From: Halobacterium hubeiense
Lineage (GTDB): Archaea > Halobacteriota > Halobacteria > Halobacteriales > Halobacteriaceae
Reading direction: 5' to 3'
NCBI RefSeq assembly: GCF_001488575.1
Contig: NZ_LN831302.1
Location: 2,294,001-2,358,000, forward strand
DNA: 64,000 bases
The notes beneath the pieces were generated by a model. That model was not told the DNA's origin. It saw only the letters and a program-made list of their open reading frames with translations, and did not search any database. Both the position numbers and the translations under genes were made by a program. This document shows positions 1 to 10,509 of this stretch, one piece after another. The first letter of the stretch is position 1, and each line of letters opens with the position of its first letter.

Positions 1-105
1 GACGAGGGCCCCGAGTCCCGACTCGTCATCGCGGACATCTCCTGCGACGAGGCGTGGATGTCGGTGACAGCGGACCACGCGACCGCGCTCTCGGCGTGGC
101 GATAG
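1..105 (+). CDS. C-terminal end of a small haloarchaeal protein (DUF7556-like), partial
   Basis: An open frame enters from the left edge and stops with TAG at 103-105, giving 34 C-terminal residues that include VIADISCDEAWMSV and end in LSAWR. The pattern of a VIAD strand followed by DEAW resembles the C-terminus of small (about 50-60 aa) haloarchaeal proteins of the DUF7556 type. That name is recalled, not searched. No function is known. The start lies outside the window. Confidence 0.55.
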   Translation, partial: DEGPESRLVIADISCDEAWMSVTADHATALSAWR

Positions 106-191
106 GCCGACTGCGGCGGCGTACTAACTGCTCGTAGTTCCGTAGCACCCAGACGGTAGGACTTTTGCTGGCGCGTCCGTTGGGTGCATCC

Positions 192-611
192 ATGAACGTT
201 CGCGAAGTCTCTGGCGGCCGCGAGTTCGTCGCGCGACTCGACCACGGCGCCGACTGGCGCGAGGAAATCGAGTCGCTGGCTGCCAACAAGGGCATCGACG
301 CCGCGTGGTTCGTCGGCATGGGCGCGGTGCAGGACGCCGAACTCTGGTACTACGACCAGGACGACTTCGAGTACAAGGCCGCGCGCTTCGAGGAACCCCT
401 CGAAGTGGCGGCCTGCGTCGGGAACCTTTCCGAGCTAGACGGTGAACCGTTCGCGCACACGCACGTGACCCTCTCGCGGCGGTCCGGGCAGGCGCTTGCG
501 GGCCACCTCGACCGCGCGACCGTGTTCGCGGGCGAGCTGTACGTCCGCGAACTCGACACCGAGCTGGTCCGCGAGCACGACGACGCCACCGACCTCGACC
601 TCTGGCTTTGA
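192..611 (+). CDS. PPC/DUF296 domain DNA-binding-like protein
   Basis: This is a 139-residue single-domain protein. The pattern DAAWFVGMGAV, then AHTHVTLS and AGHL in the middle, matches the PPC (DUF296) fold, in which conserved histidines sit on a trimeric beta barrel. The fold is shared with plant AT-hook proteins; prokaryotic members lack the AT hook and their role is unclear. ATG 192 is chosen over an upstream TTG because homology begins at MNVREV. A T-rich ACTTTTGC element about 28 nt upstream could be the TATA box. The stop codon abuts the left terminus of the TnpB element. Confidence 0.85.
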   Translation: MNVREVSGGREFVARLDHGADWREEIESLAANKGIDAAWFVGMGAVQDAELWYYDQDDFEYKAARFEEPLEVAACVGNLSELDGEPFAHTHVTLSRRSGQALAGHLDRATVFAGELYVRELDTELVREHDDATDLDLWL

Positions 612-851
612 CATCCTCCCCGCGCTATAGGGCGAGGATTCCCCGAAGGGGATATTCAGGTTGCGCGTTTCCTCGGTTCTCAAGTACGCTTTCGCGTGGA
701 ACGTCAAAGGTCGCCACCGAGTTGTGACCAACGGTGTGCTTTCCAGCGCGTACAGCCGTGTCAAAGCGGCCTTCCTCCCCGGTCACGCCGGGCGTCGAAG
801 ACAGCGGGTTCTTCAGTCCGCGAGGCCGCACGGTTCGCGTCAGCCGAACTG
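612..851 (-). ncRNA. Candidate TnpB guide RNA (omega/reRNA) scaffold at the element's 3' end
   Basis: The 240 nt downstream of tnpB, read on the minus strand, carries no gene. It ends in two hairpins: CCCC-TTC-GGGG at 641-651, and a CCTCGCCC/GGGGAGG stem at about 616-638. In this family the reRNA derives from the tnpB 3' end and runs past the element end, so that flanking host DNA becomes the guide. Here the guide would be antisense to the last codons of the DUF296 gene (below 611). This is inferred from family knowledge and position; no expression evidence is visible. Confidence 0.4.
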
Positions 852-1901
<1,050 letters not shown>

Positions 1902-2051
1902 GATTGCAGTTGGTATATCTCTGCCATTAGTGGAAAGGCTTTCGTAGAACCCGCGGGAATATCGGTCTATGCTACCGACTGCGGTTGTGGAATCGGGCTT
2001 ACGGATTGATCCTCGCCCTGAAGCGCGGGGCTTTCTCCTGCGGTCCACGTA

Positions 2052-5000
2052 ATGCGGCCCGAGGACGAGGACTACTTCGAGTCGCTGGAAGCCGGCCTCG
2101 ACGAGGCCTTCGACGTCGCCGAGCGCGCGAAGCGCCGCGGCGAGGACCCCAAGCCCGAGGTCGAGATTCCGGTCGCCAAGGACATGGCCGACCGCGTCGA
2201 GAACATCCTCGGCATCGACGGCGTCGCCGAGCGCGTGCGCGACCTCGAAGGGGAGATGAGCCGCGAGGAGGCCGCGCTCGAACTCGTCGAGGACTTCGTT
2301 GAGGGCCGCGTCGGCGACTACGAGACGAAAGCCGGGAAAGTCGAGGGCGCGGTCCGCACCGCGGTCGCGCTCCTCACGGAGGGCGTGGTCGCGGCGCCCA
2401 TCGAAGGCATCGACCGCGTCGAGGTCAACGCCAACGACGACGGCACCGAGTACGTCGCCGTCTACTACGCCGGCCCCATCCGGTCCGCGGGCGGGACCGC
2501 GCAGGCGCTGTCCGTTCTGGTCGCGGACTACGCCCGCGCGCTGCTGGACATCGACCGGTTCAAGCCCCGCGACGACGAAATCGAGCGCTACGCCGAGGAG
2601 GTGGACCTCTACGACTCCGAGACCGGCCTCCAGTACTCGCCGAAGGACAAGGAGACGAAGTTCATCACCGAGCACTGTCCCGTCATGCTGGACGGGGAGG
2701 CAACCGGCGACGAGGAAGTCGACGGTTTCCGCGACCTCGAGCGCATCGCGACGAACTCCGCGCGCGGCGGGATGTGCCTCGTGCTCGCAGAGGGCATCGC
2801 GCTGAAGGCGCCGAAGATTCAGCGCTACACGCGGAATCTGGAGGAGGTCGAGTGGCCGTGGCTGCAGGACCTCATCGACGGCACCATCGGCAAAGACGAC
2901 AGCGAGGGCGACGACGACAACAGCGACGACGCTGCAGACGAGGCCGAGGTGTCCACCGACGCCGACGACGCCAGCGACGAACCGGAGGGCCCACCGCGCG
3001 TGGACCCGTCGAACAAGTTCCTCCGGGACCTCATCGCGGGCCGTCCCGTCTTCGGCCACCCCTCGAACGAGGGCGGCTTCCGGCTTCGCTACGGCCGCTC
3101 GCGCAACCACGGGTTCGCGACCGCCGGCATCCACCCGGCGACGATGCACCTCGTGGACGACTTCCTCGCGACCGGCACGCAGATCAAGACCGAGCGCCCC
3201 GGGAAGGCCGCCGGCATCGTCCCCGTGGACTCCATCGAGGGCCCGACGGTCAAACTCGCGAACGGCGACGTCCGCCGCATCGACGACCCCGAGGAAGCCC
3301 TGGAAGTCAGGAACGGCGTCGTCGAGATTCTGGACGTCGGCGAGTACCTCGTGAACTACGGGGAGTTCGTGGAGAACAACCACGAGCTCGCGCCCGCCTC
3401 CTACGCCCCGGAGTGGTGGATTCAGGACTTCGAGGCCGCAGGTGCGGACGTGCAGGCGCTCCGGGACTCGCCGTACGTCGACCTCGAAGCGCCCGACGCC
3501 GACCAGGCGCTCGAATGGGCGACCGAGTACGACGCCCCCCTCCACCCGGCGTACACGTACCTCTGGCACGACATCGAGGTCGCGGACTTCGAAGCCTTGG
3601 CGGACGCCGTCGCAAACGCCCGCACGGAGGCCGGCGACCTCGTCCTCAACAACGAGGACGCGGTCCGCGAGCCGCTGGAAGCGCTGCTCGTCGAACACAG
3701 GCAGGACGACGACGAGATTCGCATCCCGGACTGGCTGCCGCTCGTGCGCTCGCTCGGGGTTACCGAGGATCTGTCCCGCGAGTGGGACGACCTCTCCGCG
3801 GACGCCCGCGAGTGGCCGAACGCGCTCGCCGCCGTCAACGAGGTCGCGCCCTTCGAGGTCCGCGAGCGTGCGCCCACGCGCATCGGGAACCGGATGGGTC
3901 GCCCGGAGAAGTCCGAGTCCCGCGACCTCTCGCCCGCGGTCCACACGCTGTTCCCCATCGGGGAGGCCGGCGGCAGCCAGCGCGACGTCAGCGAGGCCGC
4001 CCGCTACGCGCCCGACATGAAAGACACGCCCGGCAAGCTCGACGTCCAACTGGGCGTCCGCGAGTGCCCGTCCTGTGGCGACCACACGTTCGAGCCGCGC
4101 TGCGGGGACTGCGGCGAGTGGACCGACCCGCACTACGAGTGCCCGGACTGCAACGTGAGCGCCGAACCCGACGAGTCCGGCCGCGTCGAGTGCCCGCGCT
4201 GCGAGCGCGAACTCGACAACGTCGCCGTCCAGACCGTCGACGTCGGCGCCGAGTACCGCGACGCCCTGCAAGCCGTCGGCGAGCGCGAGAACGCCTTCGA
4301 CCAGCTCAAGGGCGTCAAGGGGCTGTCCTCCGCGGAGAAAGTCCCCGAGCCGATGGAGAAAGGCGTGCTCCGCGCGAAACACGACGTCTCCACGTTCAAG
4401 GACGGCACCGTCCGCTACGACATGACCGACCTTCCGGTCACGTCGGTCAAGCCCAGCGAACTCGACGTCACCGTCGAGCACTTCCGCGAACTCGGCTACG
4501 AGGAAGACATCCACGGCGACCCCCTCGAACACGACGACCAGCTCGTCGAACTCCGCGTGCAGGACGTCGTGCTTTCTGATGGTGCTGCCGAGCACATGCT
4601 CCAGACCGCGGACTTCGTCGACGACCTCCTCACCCAGTACTACGGCCTCGACCCGTTCTACGAGCTGGAGGAGCGCGACGACCTCGTCGGCGAGCTCGTC
4701 TTCGGGATGGCGCCCCACACCTCCGCCGCCGTCGTCGGCAGAGTTATCGGATTTACGTCAGCTTCGGTCGGATACGCGCACCCGTACTTTCACGCCGCGA
4801 AAAGACGCAATTGTGACGGGGACGAGGACTGCGTGATGCTCCTAATGGACGGTCTTATCAATTTCTCTAAATCGTACTTGCCGGACCAGCGTGGTGGCAG
4901 CGTTGCCGAGGATTCTCGACTCGTCGCTGTCGACCCCGACGGCGATGTGCGATTCCTGACGTTCGACGAGTTCTGGGATGAGCTTGAAGCACCGATTGAA

Positions 5001-7115
5001 ACGGACGGGAAGTTCCGCAAACGGACCTGTTACAGCGAAGGCTGGCAGACGTACGCGTTCGACGACAACCACGAGGCGTCACTGGAACCAATCGAGAAAG
5101 CGATTCGGTATCAAGCCGATGACGACGACCAACTCGTCCGCGTGGAGACGCAGTTCGGTCGGTCGCTGGAGATAACGGAACACCACAGCCTCTTCCGGTA
5201 CGATGATGGTATCGAGGAAGTTGCTGGTGCGGACCTCGAAGCCGGTGATTTGGTTGTCGCCCCACGCGACCTCGATGTCGACACCCGGGAAACCACCCTG
5301 GATGTTACTGACTGTGTCGATGACCCGTACGTTGTCATCGACGATGACGTCGAGGAACTCCTACGGACGGCCTGGGAGTCAACCGACCGAGGGAGCGAGA
5401 CGCATGGAGCGTTCAACGCGGGACTCGCATACAGGCTCAATAAGTCGAAAATCGGATTTGAGCGGTTCCAGCAGATTCTCGCCCACAGCGAACTTGACGT
5501 ACCGACTGACATCGAGGTCGGACTTGAAGGCTCCTCACTCGGCATTACGCGAACAATCGAGGTTGACGAGGACTTCGCCTGGCTCCTGGGCTTGTTCGTC
5601 GCTGAGGGAACTACCTCAAGCGTCAACCCCTGCATCCACAACGCCGACGAAGATCTCATCGACCGTGCGGCCGACATCGCAACGGACAAACTCGGGACCG
5701 AACCAGGACGACGCTGGTCGAATCGTGCCTACGAACTACGGTTCCCCGCCGTGTTCAGGGAGGTACTCTACTCGCTCGGCTTCGAGAACGCTGATTCGTA
5801 TGATTCGAGCGAGAAGGTTGTTCCAGAGTGTATCCTCCACGCACCGCGGTCGGTAGTGCTCGACTTCCTGCGAGGCTTTATTGCTGGTGACGGAAGCGAC
5901 AGTTCCAACGACAACGTGACGACAGTTAGCTTCCATACGACTAGCGACGACGTGAAAGATGGAATCATGTTCCTCTTACACCGTCTCGGACTCGTCGCGA
6001 ACGTTTCAACAAAAACGAACCGTGACGGCAACAGACAGGACATCCACACCGTAACAGTCTCCGGCGGCGCCAACGATAATCCGCTTCACCGACTTCTCGA
6101 CGGAGACGACCCGTATCTCCCCAAGAGTCTCGTCGTTTCGATTCCGTCTACGCTGATGGAACTCCGCGAGATGGATATTGCGGGCGTGAAACAGACAATT
6201 CCGAAGTACTTGAAGCGTCGCGACAACATCTCGTTGGAGAAACTCACCGAGATCGTCGACACGCTCGACGAACAGGAATTGCCGTCGCAGGCCGAGGCCG
6301 TGCTTGAGGAACTACGCCCGCTCGTGGACGGAGACCTCTCGTATCTGCGCGTCAAAGACATCGAGTCCGTCGACTACGACGGGTATCTCTACGACCTCCA
6401 GGTCGGGGGTGACCCCGTCTTCACCGCGAACTGGCTGTACGCTCACAATTCCATGGACGCGCCGCTGGTGATGTCCTCGCGCATCGACCCCAGCGAAATC
6501 GACGACGAGGCGCACAACATGGACGTCGTCAGCCAGTACCCGCGGGAGTTCTACGAGGCGACCCGGGAGCTGGCCGACCCCGGCGAGGTCGAGGACCTCG
6601 TGGAAATCGCCGAGGAGAGCCTCGGCACCGACACCGAGTACGCGGGCTTCGAGCACACCCACGACACGTCGGACATCCACCTCGGGCCGAGCCTGTCGGC
6701 GTACAAGACCCTCGGGTCGATGATGGACAAAATGGACGCGCAACTGGAGCTCGCGCGGAAGCTCCGCGCGGTCGACGAGACGGACGTCGCCGAGCGCGTC
6801 ATCGAGTACCACTTCCTCCCGGACCTCATCGGGAACCTCCGGGCGTTCAGCCGCCAGGAGACGCGCTGCCTGGATTGCGGAGAGAAGTACCGGCGGATGC
6901 CCCTGACGGGGGACTGCCGGGAGTGCGGCGGGCGCGTGAACCTCACCGTCCACGAGGGCTCCGTGAACAAGTACATGGACACCGCGATCACGGTCGCCGA
7001 GGAGTACGACTGCCGCGAGTACACGAAACAGCGCTTGGAAGTCCTCCAGAACAGCCTCGAATCCATCTTCGAGAATGACAAAAACAAGCAGTCAGGGATT
7101 GCGGACTTCATGTAA
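2052..7115 (+). CDS. polC: DNA polymerase D large subunit DP2, intein-containing precursor
   Basis: 1687-residue precursor of the catalytic subunit of archaeal replicative polymerase D; removing the 517-residue intein leaves a DP2 of 1170 residues. Visible features are the N-terminal [20 protein letters not shown] block, a haloarchaeal acidic insertion at about residues 280-320, a zinc cluster CPSCGDH/CGDCG/CPDC/CPRC at about 670-720, the active-site motif NCDGDED with candidate catalytic Asp922 and Asp924, and a C-terminal zinc knuckle [14 protein letters not shown] near 1605-1625. It works with DP1, which is not in the window. The TnpB element ends only about 15 nt before the ATG, so the ancestral promoter may be displaced. 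Confidence 0.97.
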   Translation: MRPEDEDYFESLEAGLDEAFDVAERAKRRGEDPKPEVEIPVAKDMADRVENILGIDGVAERVRDLEGEMSREEAALELVEDFVEGRVGDYETKAGKVEGAVRTAVALLTEGVVAAPIEGIDRVEVNANDDGTEYVAVYYAGPIRSAGGTAQALSVLVADYARALLDIDRFKPRDDEIERYAEEVDLYDSETGLQYSPKDKETKFITEHCPVMLDGEATGDEEVDGFRDLERIATNSARGGMCLVLAEGIALKAPKIQRYTRNLEEVEWPWLQDLIDGTIGKDDSEGDDDNSDDAADEAEVSTDADDASDEPEGPPRVDPSNKFLRDLIAGRPVFGHPSNEGGFRLRYGRSRNHGFATAGIHPATMHLVDDFLATGTQIKTERPGKAAGIVPVDSIEGPTVKLANGDVRRIDDPEEALEVRNGVVEILDVGEYLVNYGEFVENNHELAPASYAPEWWIQDFEAAGADVQALRDSPYVDLEAPDADQALEWATEYDAPLHPAYTYLWHDIEVADFEALADAVANARTEAGDLVLNNEDAVREPLEALLVEHRQDDDEIRIPDWLPLVRSLGVTEDLSREWDDLSADAREWPNALAAVNEVAPFEVRERAPTRIGNRMGRPEKSESRDLSPAVHTLFPIGEAGGSQRDVSEAARYAPDMKDTPGKLDVQLGVRECPSCGDHTFEPRCGDCGEWTDPHYECPDCNVSAEPDESGRVECPRCERELDNVAVQTVDVGAEYRDALQAVGERENAFDQLKGVKGLSSAEKVPEPMEKGVLRAKHDVSTFKDGTVRYDMTDLPVTSVKPSELDVTVEHFRELGYEEDIHGDPLEHDDQLVELRVQDVVLSDGAAEHMLQTADFVDDLLTQYYGLDPFYELEERDDLVGELVFGMAPHTSAAVVGRVIGFTSASVGYAHPYFHAAKRRNCDGDEDCVMLLMDGLINFSKSYLPDQRGGSVAEDSRLVAVDPDGDVRFLTFDEFWDELEAPIETDGKFRKRTCYSEGWQTYAFDDNHEASLEPIEKAIRYQADDDDQLVRVETQFGRSLEITEHHSLFRYDDGIEEVAGADLEAGDLVVAPRDLDVDTRETTLDVTDCVDDPYVVIDDDVEELLRTAWESTDRGSETHGAFNAGLAYRLNKSKIGFERFQQILAHSELDVPTDIEVGLEGSSLGITRTIEVDEDFAWLLGLFVAEGTTSSVNPCIHNADEDLIDRAADIATDKLGTEPGRRWSNRAYELRFPAVFREVLYSLGFENADSYDSSEKVVPECILHAPRSVVLDFLRGFIAGDGSDSSNDNVTTVSFHTTSDDVKDGIMFLLHRLGLVANVSTKTNRDGNRQDIHTVTVSGGANDNPLHRLLDGDDPYLPKSLVVSIPSTLMELREMDIAGVKQTIPKYLKRRDNISLEKLTEIVDTLDEQELPSQAEAVLEELRPLVDGDLSYLRVKDIESVDYDGYLYDLQVGGDPVFTANWLYAHNSMDAPLVMSSRIDPSEIDDEAHNMDVVSQYPREFYEATRELADPGEVEDLVEIAEESLGTDTEYAGFEHTHDTSDIHLGPSLSAYKTLGSMMDKMDAQLELARKLRAVDETDVAERVIEYHFLPDLIGNLRAFSRQETRCLDCGEKYRRMPLTGDCRECGGRVNLTVHEGSVNKYMDTAITVAEEYDCREYTKQRLEVLQNSLESIFENDKNKQSGIADFM
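4899..6449 (+). other. Intein (LAGLIDADG homing endonuclease) within DP2, residues 950-1466
   Basis: The DP2 sequence YLPDQRGG is interrupted and resumes with [14 protein letters not shown]. The insert starts with Ser ([11 protein letters not shown], block A), has a block B ITEHHSLF with the T-x-x-H pattern, two LAGLIDADG-type motifs ([12 protein letters not shown] near residue 1175 and [10 protein letters not shown] near 1271), and ends in the splice motif WLYAHN with Ser as +1 residue. All splice residues are present (Ser1, block B His, penultimate His, terminal Asn, Ser+1), so it should be active. The site lies 25 residues after the catalytic Asp pair. Codon use is visibly less GC-rich than the exteins. 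Confidence 0.95.
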
Positions 7116-7145
7116 GCCGCTCGGGGCCGCCGGTCCCGCCCGCTG

Positions 7146-8369
7146 CTAGTCCTGCGGCCGCGGCGTCTCCTCGCGGCCGCCACCGTCGGCGTCGCCGGAG
7201 GCGTCCGCAGAGTCGTCGGACTCGTCCGAGTCATCGACGTCCTCGCTGGCCTCGACGAAGTCGGTGAGGTCGTCGAAGCCGGCGTCGCCCGCGTCCGAGT
7301 CGCGGGCCAGCGCGGGCGGTTCGTACGCGACCAGGAGCTGGTCGGCGACGGCGTAGAACGTCCCGGTTTCGGTGTCCTCGACGACGCCGGTGTCGGCGTC
7401 AATGGCGAAGTCCACGAGGTCCGCGAGCGACTCCGCTGTCGCGCGCGGGCGGTCGTGGACCGACTCGGGGAGGCTGGCGCGGACGACCCACTCGTCGAAC
7501 TCCGCGCGCTCGTCGCGGAACGCCAGCAGGTCGCGCTCGGCGTCCGAGAGCGCGAACGCGTCCCGGTGCCGGCCGACGCCGAGCGCGGCGAGCGCGCCGA
7601 GCCCGCTGACCAGCAGGAGCGGGCCGCCGACCGACCACAGCGGCCCGTAATCGTTGGTGACGGTCACGGTCTCTGTGGTCGTCATGGGCTGGCTGCCGGT
7701 CGCCGCGGGTCCGACGGTGTACGTGTCGCCGTCGACGGCGACCGGGAGGGTGTGGGTGAGCGACAGCGACGCGGGCTGGCCGTCTGCGGTCCCCTCGATG
7801 GTCGCATCGACTGCGACGAACGACTCGACGGTGCCGGGCGTCTGCCCGAGCGACGACTGAATCTCGGACTGGCGCTGGGCGATTCGCGTGGCGTTCAGCG
7901 AGAACGCGATGCTGGCCGAGTCGCCGGACTGCACCTCGCTGGCGCTGGTCTCGTCCAGCGGCGTGCGGTCGCTCCAGTAGACGGTGTTCCCGTCCTCGCC
8001 GACGGCGCGCACGACGAGCGTGGCGTCGAGGTCGATGGACGCGGGTGGCGCGTCGAGGCCGGAGTACGTCGCGACGTACCGGCCGTCGAGTTCCGGCGAC
8101 GCGCCCGTGAAGTACGTCGAGCGATTCGAGAGCGTCGTCCCCACGTCGAAAATCGGGTTCTCGCGGGTGACTTCGGCGGCGTGCTGGAACTCGCCGGAGA
8201 CCGTCCAGTGCGCCTGCTCGGACTGCTGGGTGGTGGTGCCGGGGGCGGCGTGGGCCGTATACGCCGCCCACCCGCCCGCGACTGCGAGCACGGCCAGTGC
8301 TGCCACGAGCACGGGAAACCACGACGATACGACTGCGCGAACCCGGAGCCAGCGCGTCCCCTCCCCCAT
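7146..8369 (-). CDS. DUF5305-like membrane protein next to a signal peptidase
   Basis: 407 residues from ATG 8369 (further upstream starts precede the signal anchor and look untranslated). An N-terminal anchor (WFPVLVAALAVLAVAGGWAAY) is followed by an extracellular beta-rich domain of about 210 residues containing FDVGTTLSNRSTYFTG, a second TM helix (GPLLLVSGLGALAALG), and a cytoplasmic part ending in a Ser/Asp-rich tail. This layout matches haloarchaeal DUF5305 proteins, which commonly follow an S26 signal peptidase gene, as here (stop 8425, gap 55 nt). The role is unknown; a scaffold or accessory for secreted-protein processing is an inference. Confidence 0.75.
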   Translation of the reverse strand: MGEGTRWLRVRAVVSSWFPVLVAALAVLAVAGGWAAYTAHAAPGTTTQQSEQAHWTVSGEFQHAAEVTRENPIFDVGTTLSNRSTYFTGASPELDGRYVATYSGLDAPPASIDLDATLVVRAVGEDGNTVYWSDRTPLDETSASEVQSGDSASIAFSLNATRIAQRQSEIQSSLGQTPGTVESFVAVDATIEGTADGQPASLSLTHTLPVAVDGDTYTVGPAATGSQPMTTTETVTVTNDYGPLWSVGGPLLLVSGLGALAALGVGRHRDAFALSDAERDLLAFRDERAEFDEWVVRASLPESVHDRPRATAESLADLVDFAIDADTGVVEDTETGTFYAVADQLLVAYEPPALARDSDAGDAGFDDLTDFVEASEDVDDSDESDDSADASGDADGGGREETPRPQD

Positions 8370-8424
8370 GGCTCCCCGTGTGTAACCCGGTTGTATAGAC
8401 TTGTCGGTGAACCAACCGGACACG

Positions 8425-9588
8425 TCACCGGAGGTAGCGGAGCGCGCGCCGCCACAGCGACCGGTCGTGGCGGGACTCGCGCTCGCGCATCCGGACGCGG
8501 CGCCCGCCGAGCACGAGCAGGCCCAACGCCGCCATACCGCCCGCGAGCGCTGCGTCGATGAGGAGAATCGGCAGCCACGGGTGGACGCCGTGCAGCGAGT
8601 CGAGAACCGATGTCGGGAACACCGCGAGGTAGCGGTGTTCGGTGACGAACCGCCGGTAGTAGCCGGTCTGCTCGGGCGCGGACAGCGTGACGTCGACAGT
8701 GGCTTCGCCGCGCCCGGCGACGCGGACGCGCTCGGGCGTCACCGAGACGCCCTCGCTGGCCGGTTGGACGTACGCGACGACGGGGACGAGGCCGGCGTTC
8801 GGGACGCTGTACGGCAGCGTCGCGGACTCCCCTTGCTCGATGACTGTGGGGTTCTCGGAGGCGAACTCCGCGCTCACGACGCCGAACTGCTGGGTGCCCG
8901 CGGGCACCACCATCGCGGCGGTCGCCGCGACCACGAGCACCGCGGCGAGCGCGGCGACGACGACACCCGGCGAGATACCCTGCTCGCGGCTCCGGTCTCG
9001 GTCGCGGTCGCGCTGGCGGCCATCGCTGGCGAAGAAGAGGTCGAACACGTACAGCAACGCCGAGAGCCCCAAGAGGAGGTACGCGATGCCCTGCGTACCG
9101 AGCAGCGCGCGCGTTCCGGTCGCGGCCGCGAGCCGCCGCTGGACGTCGGCGAACGCGCTCTGGAGGCCGGTGACGAGCGTGCCGAGGTTCGGGACTACGA
9201 CGACCGACCCGCCGACCTGGAGCGCTTTCGCGACGACTTGCGCGTCCTTCACCGGCGGTTCGCCACCGTCCTGGTCGGTGAAGGGGTTGGCGTCCCCCTG
9301 CGTGACGTACCCGCGCTCGGTCTCGCCGACGACGCGGTGGGTGGTCAGCCCGCCGCCCTGCAGCTCCTCGGCGCGGAAGACGACGACGTCGCCCACCTCG
9401 ACGTCGCCGTCGATGGCCGTCGGTATCGCGACGAAGCCGTCGCCGGGCTCCATCGTCGGCTCCATGCTCCCGGTCTCGACGTACCCCAACAGAACGGGCG
9501 TGCCGAGCACCTGGCCGACCAGCAGGGCGACGACCACGAGGACGACGAACGCTTCGGCGCCGAGCGTGAGCGCGCGGCGGACGGACAT
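8425..9588 (-). CDS. S26 family (archaeal SipW-like) signal peptidase I with C-terminal extension
   Basis: 387-residue membrane protease. An N-terminal TM helix is followed by the box ETGSMEPTM (Ser41), the THRVV box (His84) and GDANPFTD (Asp99 and Asp105). This is the Ser/His/Asp arrangement of archaeal and SipW-type signal peptidases rather than the bacterial Ser/Lys type. After a second and third TM region, residues about 225-385 form an extracellular domain plus a final TM and a basic tail, far larger than a minimal SPase. It sits between a DUF5305-like gene and a rhomboid gene, upstream of exported DUF1102-like proteins, suggesting a dedicated processing role. Confidence 0.9.
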   Translation of the reverse strand: MSVRRALTLGAEAFVVLVVVALLVGQVLGTPVLLGYVETGSMEPTMEPGDGFVAIPTAIDGDVEVGDVVVFRAEELQGGGLTTHRVVGETERGYVTQGDANPFTDQDGGEPPVKDAQVVAKALQVGGSVVVVPNLGTLVTGLQSAFADVQRRLAAATGTRALLGTQGIAYLLLGLSALLYVFDLFFASDGRQRDRDRDRSREQGISPGVVVAALAAVLVVAATAAMVVPAGTQQFGVVSAEFASENPTVIEQGESATLPYSVPNAGLVPVVAYVQPASEGVSVTPERVRVAGRGEATVDVTLSAPEQTGYYRRFVTEHRYLAVFPTSVLDSLHGVHPWLPILLIDAALAGGMAALGLLVLGGRRVRMRERESRHDRSLWRRALRYLR

Positions 9589-9605
9589 TCACTCGCCCCG
9601 ACGTG

Positions 9606-10451
9606 TCAATCCGTCAAAAATCCTGCGTCGGCGTCGAAGACGCCCGCGACGAACGCGACGTACGGCACGAGGAAGCCCAGACAGAACCCCAGCAGGTGCG
9701 CGTAGACGTTCACGACGGTCCCCTCGACGGGTGACGGCGCTGGAAAGCCGACGAACGGGTAGCCGAGGAACGCGACGGCGCCGAGCACGCCGACGTCGAC
9801 CCAGCCGCTCCCGACGTCGGGCTGGGATGCCGGCGCCGAGCGCCACGCGGTCCGCGCGGAGACAGCGTAGGCGAGCGCGAGCAGCGCGCTCGTCGCCGCG
9901 AGCGCGAACGCCACGCGCCCACCGGGGAGCGCGACCAGCGAGACGACGGCGACCGCGGCGAAGAATACGCCGGGTGCGTCCCGGACGCGAATCCGGCGGT
10001 CGAAGCGGCTCGCGTACGCCACCAGCACGAGCCCGAGCAGGCCGGCGAACGCCATATTCACGCCGGAGAGCCCGTAGCCAATCGCGTCCCGGGGCACCGC
10101 GAGGTTCAGCCCCGACAGCGCCAGCGGGAACGCCAGCACGTACGTCGCAGCGGCGGCGCCGAACAGCCGCCGACAGCCCGCCAGCGCGGCGAGCACGTAC
10201 CCGAACCCCGCGAGCAGCGCGTACCCGAGGAGGTTCGCCGCGAGGTGGTCGAACTCGAAGTGGACGAAGTGCGCCGCGTACGCCGTCGCGAGCGTCGGGT
10301 CGCGGTACGCGAACGCCAGCGACTCGCGCGTCCCCGGCGGCAGTGCGAAGACCGCGAGCGCCGCGGCCGGCACGACCGCCAGCGCGAGACAGTCCCGCAG
10401 CCGCACGGCGTCCCGGAGGGCCGCGCGGACCGACTGGGGCGACGCGCTCAT
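9606..10451 (-). CDS. Rhomboid family intramembrane serine protease
   Basis: 281-residue polytopic membrane protein with about seven TM helices. The rhomboid signature is intact: HFEFDHLAANLLGY (His/Asn of TM2), the nucleophile motif GYGLSGVN (Ser129) and the catalytic His in NVYAHLLGF (His252). Rhomboids cleave single-pass membrane proteins near or inside the membrane; haloarchaeal rhomboids have been linked to surface glycoprotein maturation in other species. It lies 17 nt upstream of the signal peptidase gene on the same strand, so both are probably cotranscribed. ATG 10451 is preferred over an upstream start lacking membrane-protein character. Confidence 0.88.
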   Translation of the reverse strand: MSASPQSVRAALRDAVRLRDCLALAVVPAAALAVFALPPGTRESLAFAYRDPTLATAYAAHFVHFEFDHLAANLLGYALLAGFGYVLAALAGCRRLFGAAAATYVLAFPLALSGLNLAVPRDAIGYGLSGVNMAFAGLLGLVLVAYASRFDRRIRVRDAPGVFFAAVAVVSLVALPGGRVAFALAATSALLALAYAVSARTAWRSAPASQPDVGSGWVDVGVLGAVAFLGYPFVGFPAPSPVEGTVVNVYAHLLGFCLGFLVPYVAFVAGVFDADAGFLTD

Positions 10452-10509
10452 GGGGCGAACTGGACGCGTGGCTGGCAAAAGGCTACCCGCCGTGCGGACC
10501 GCGGCCCGA

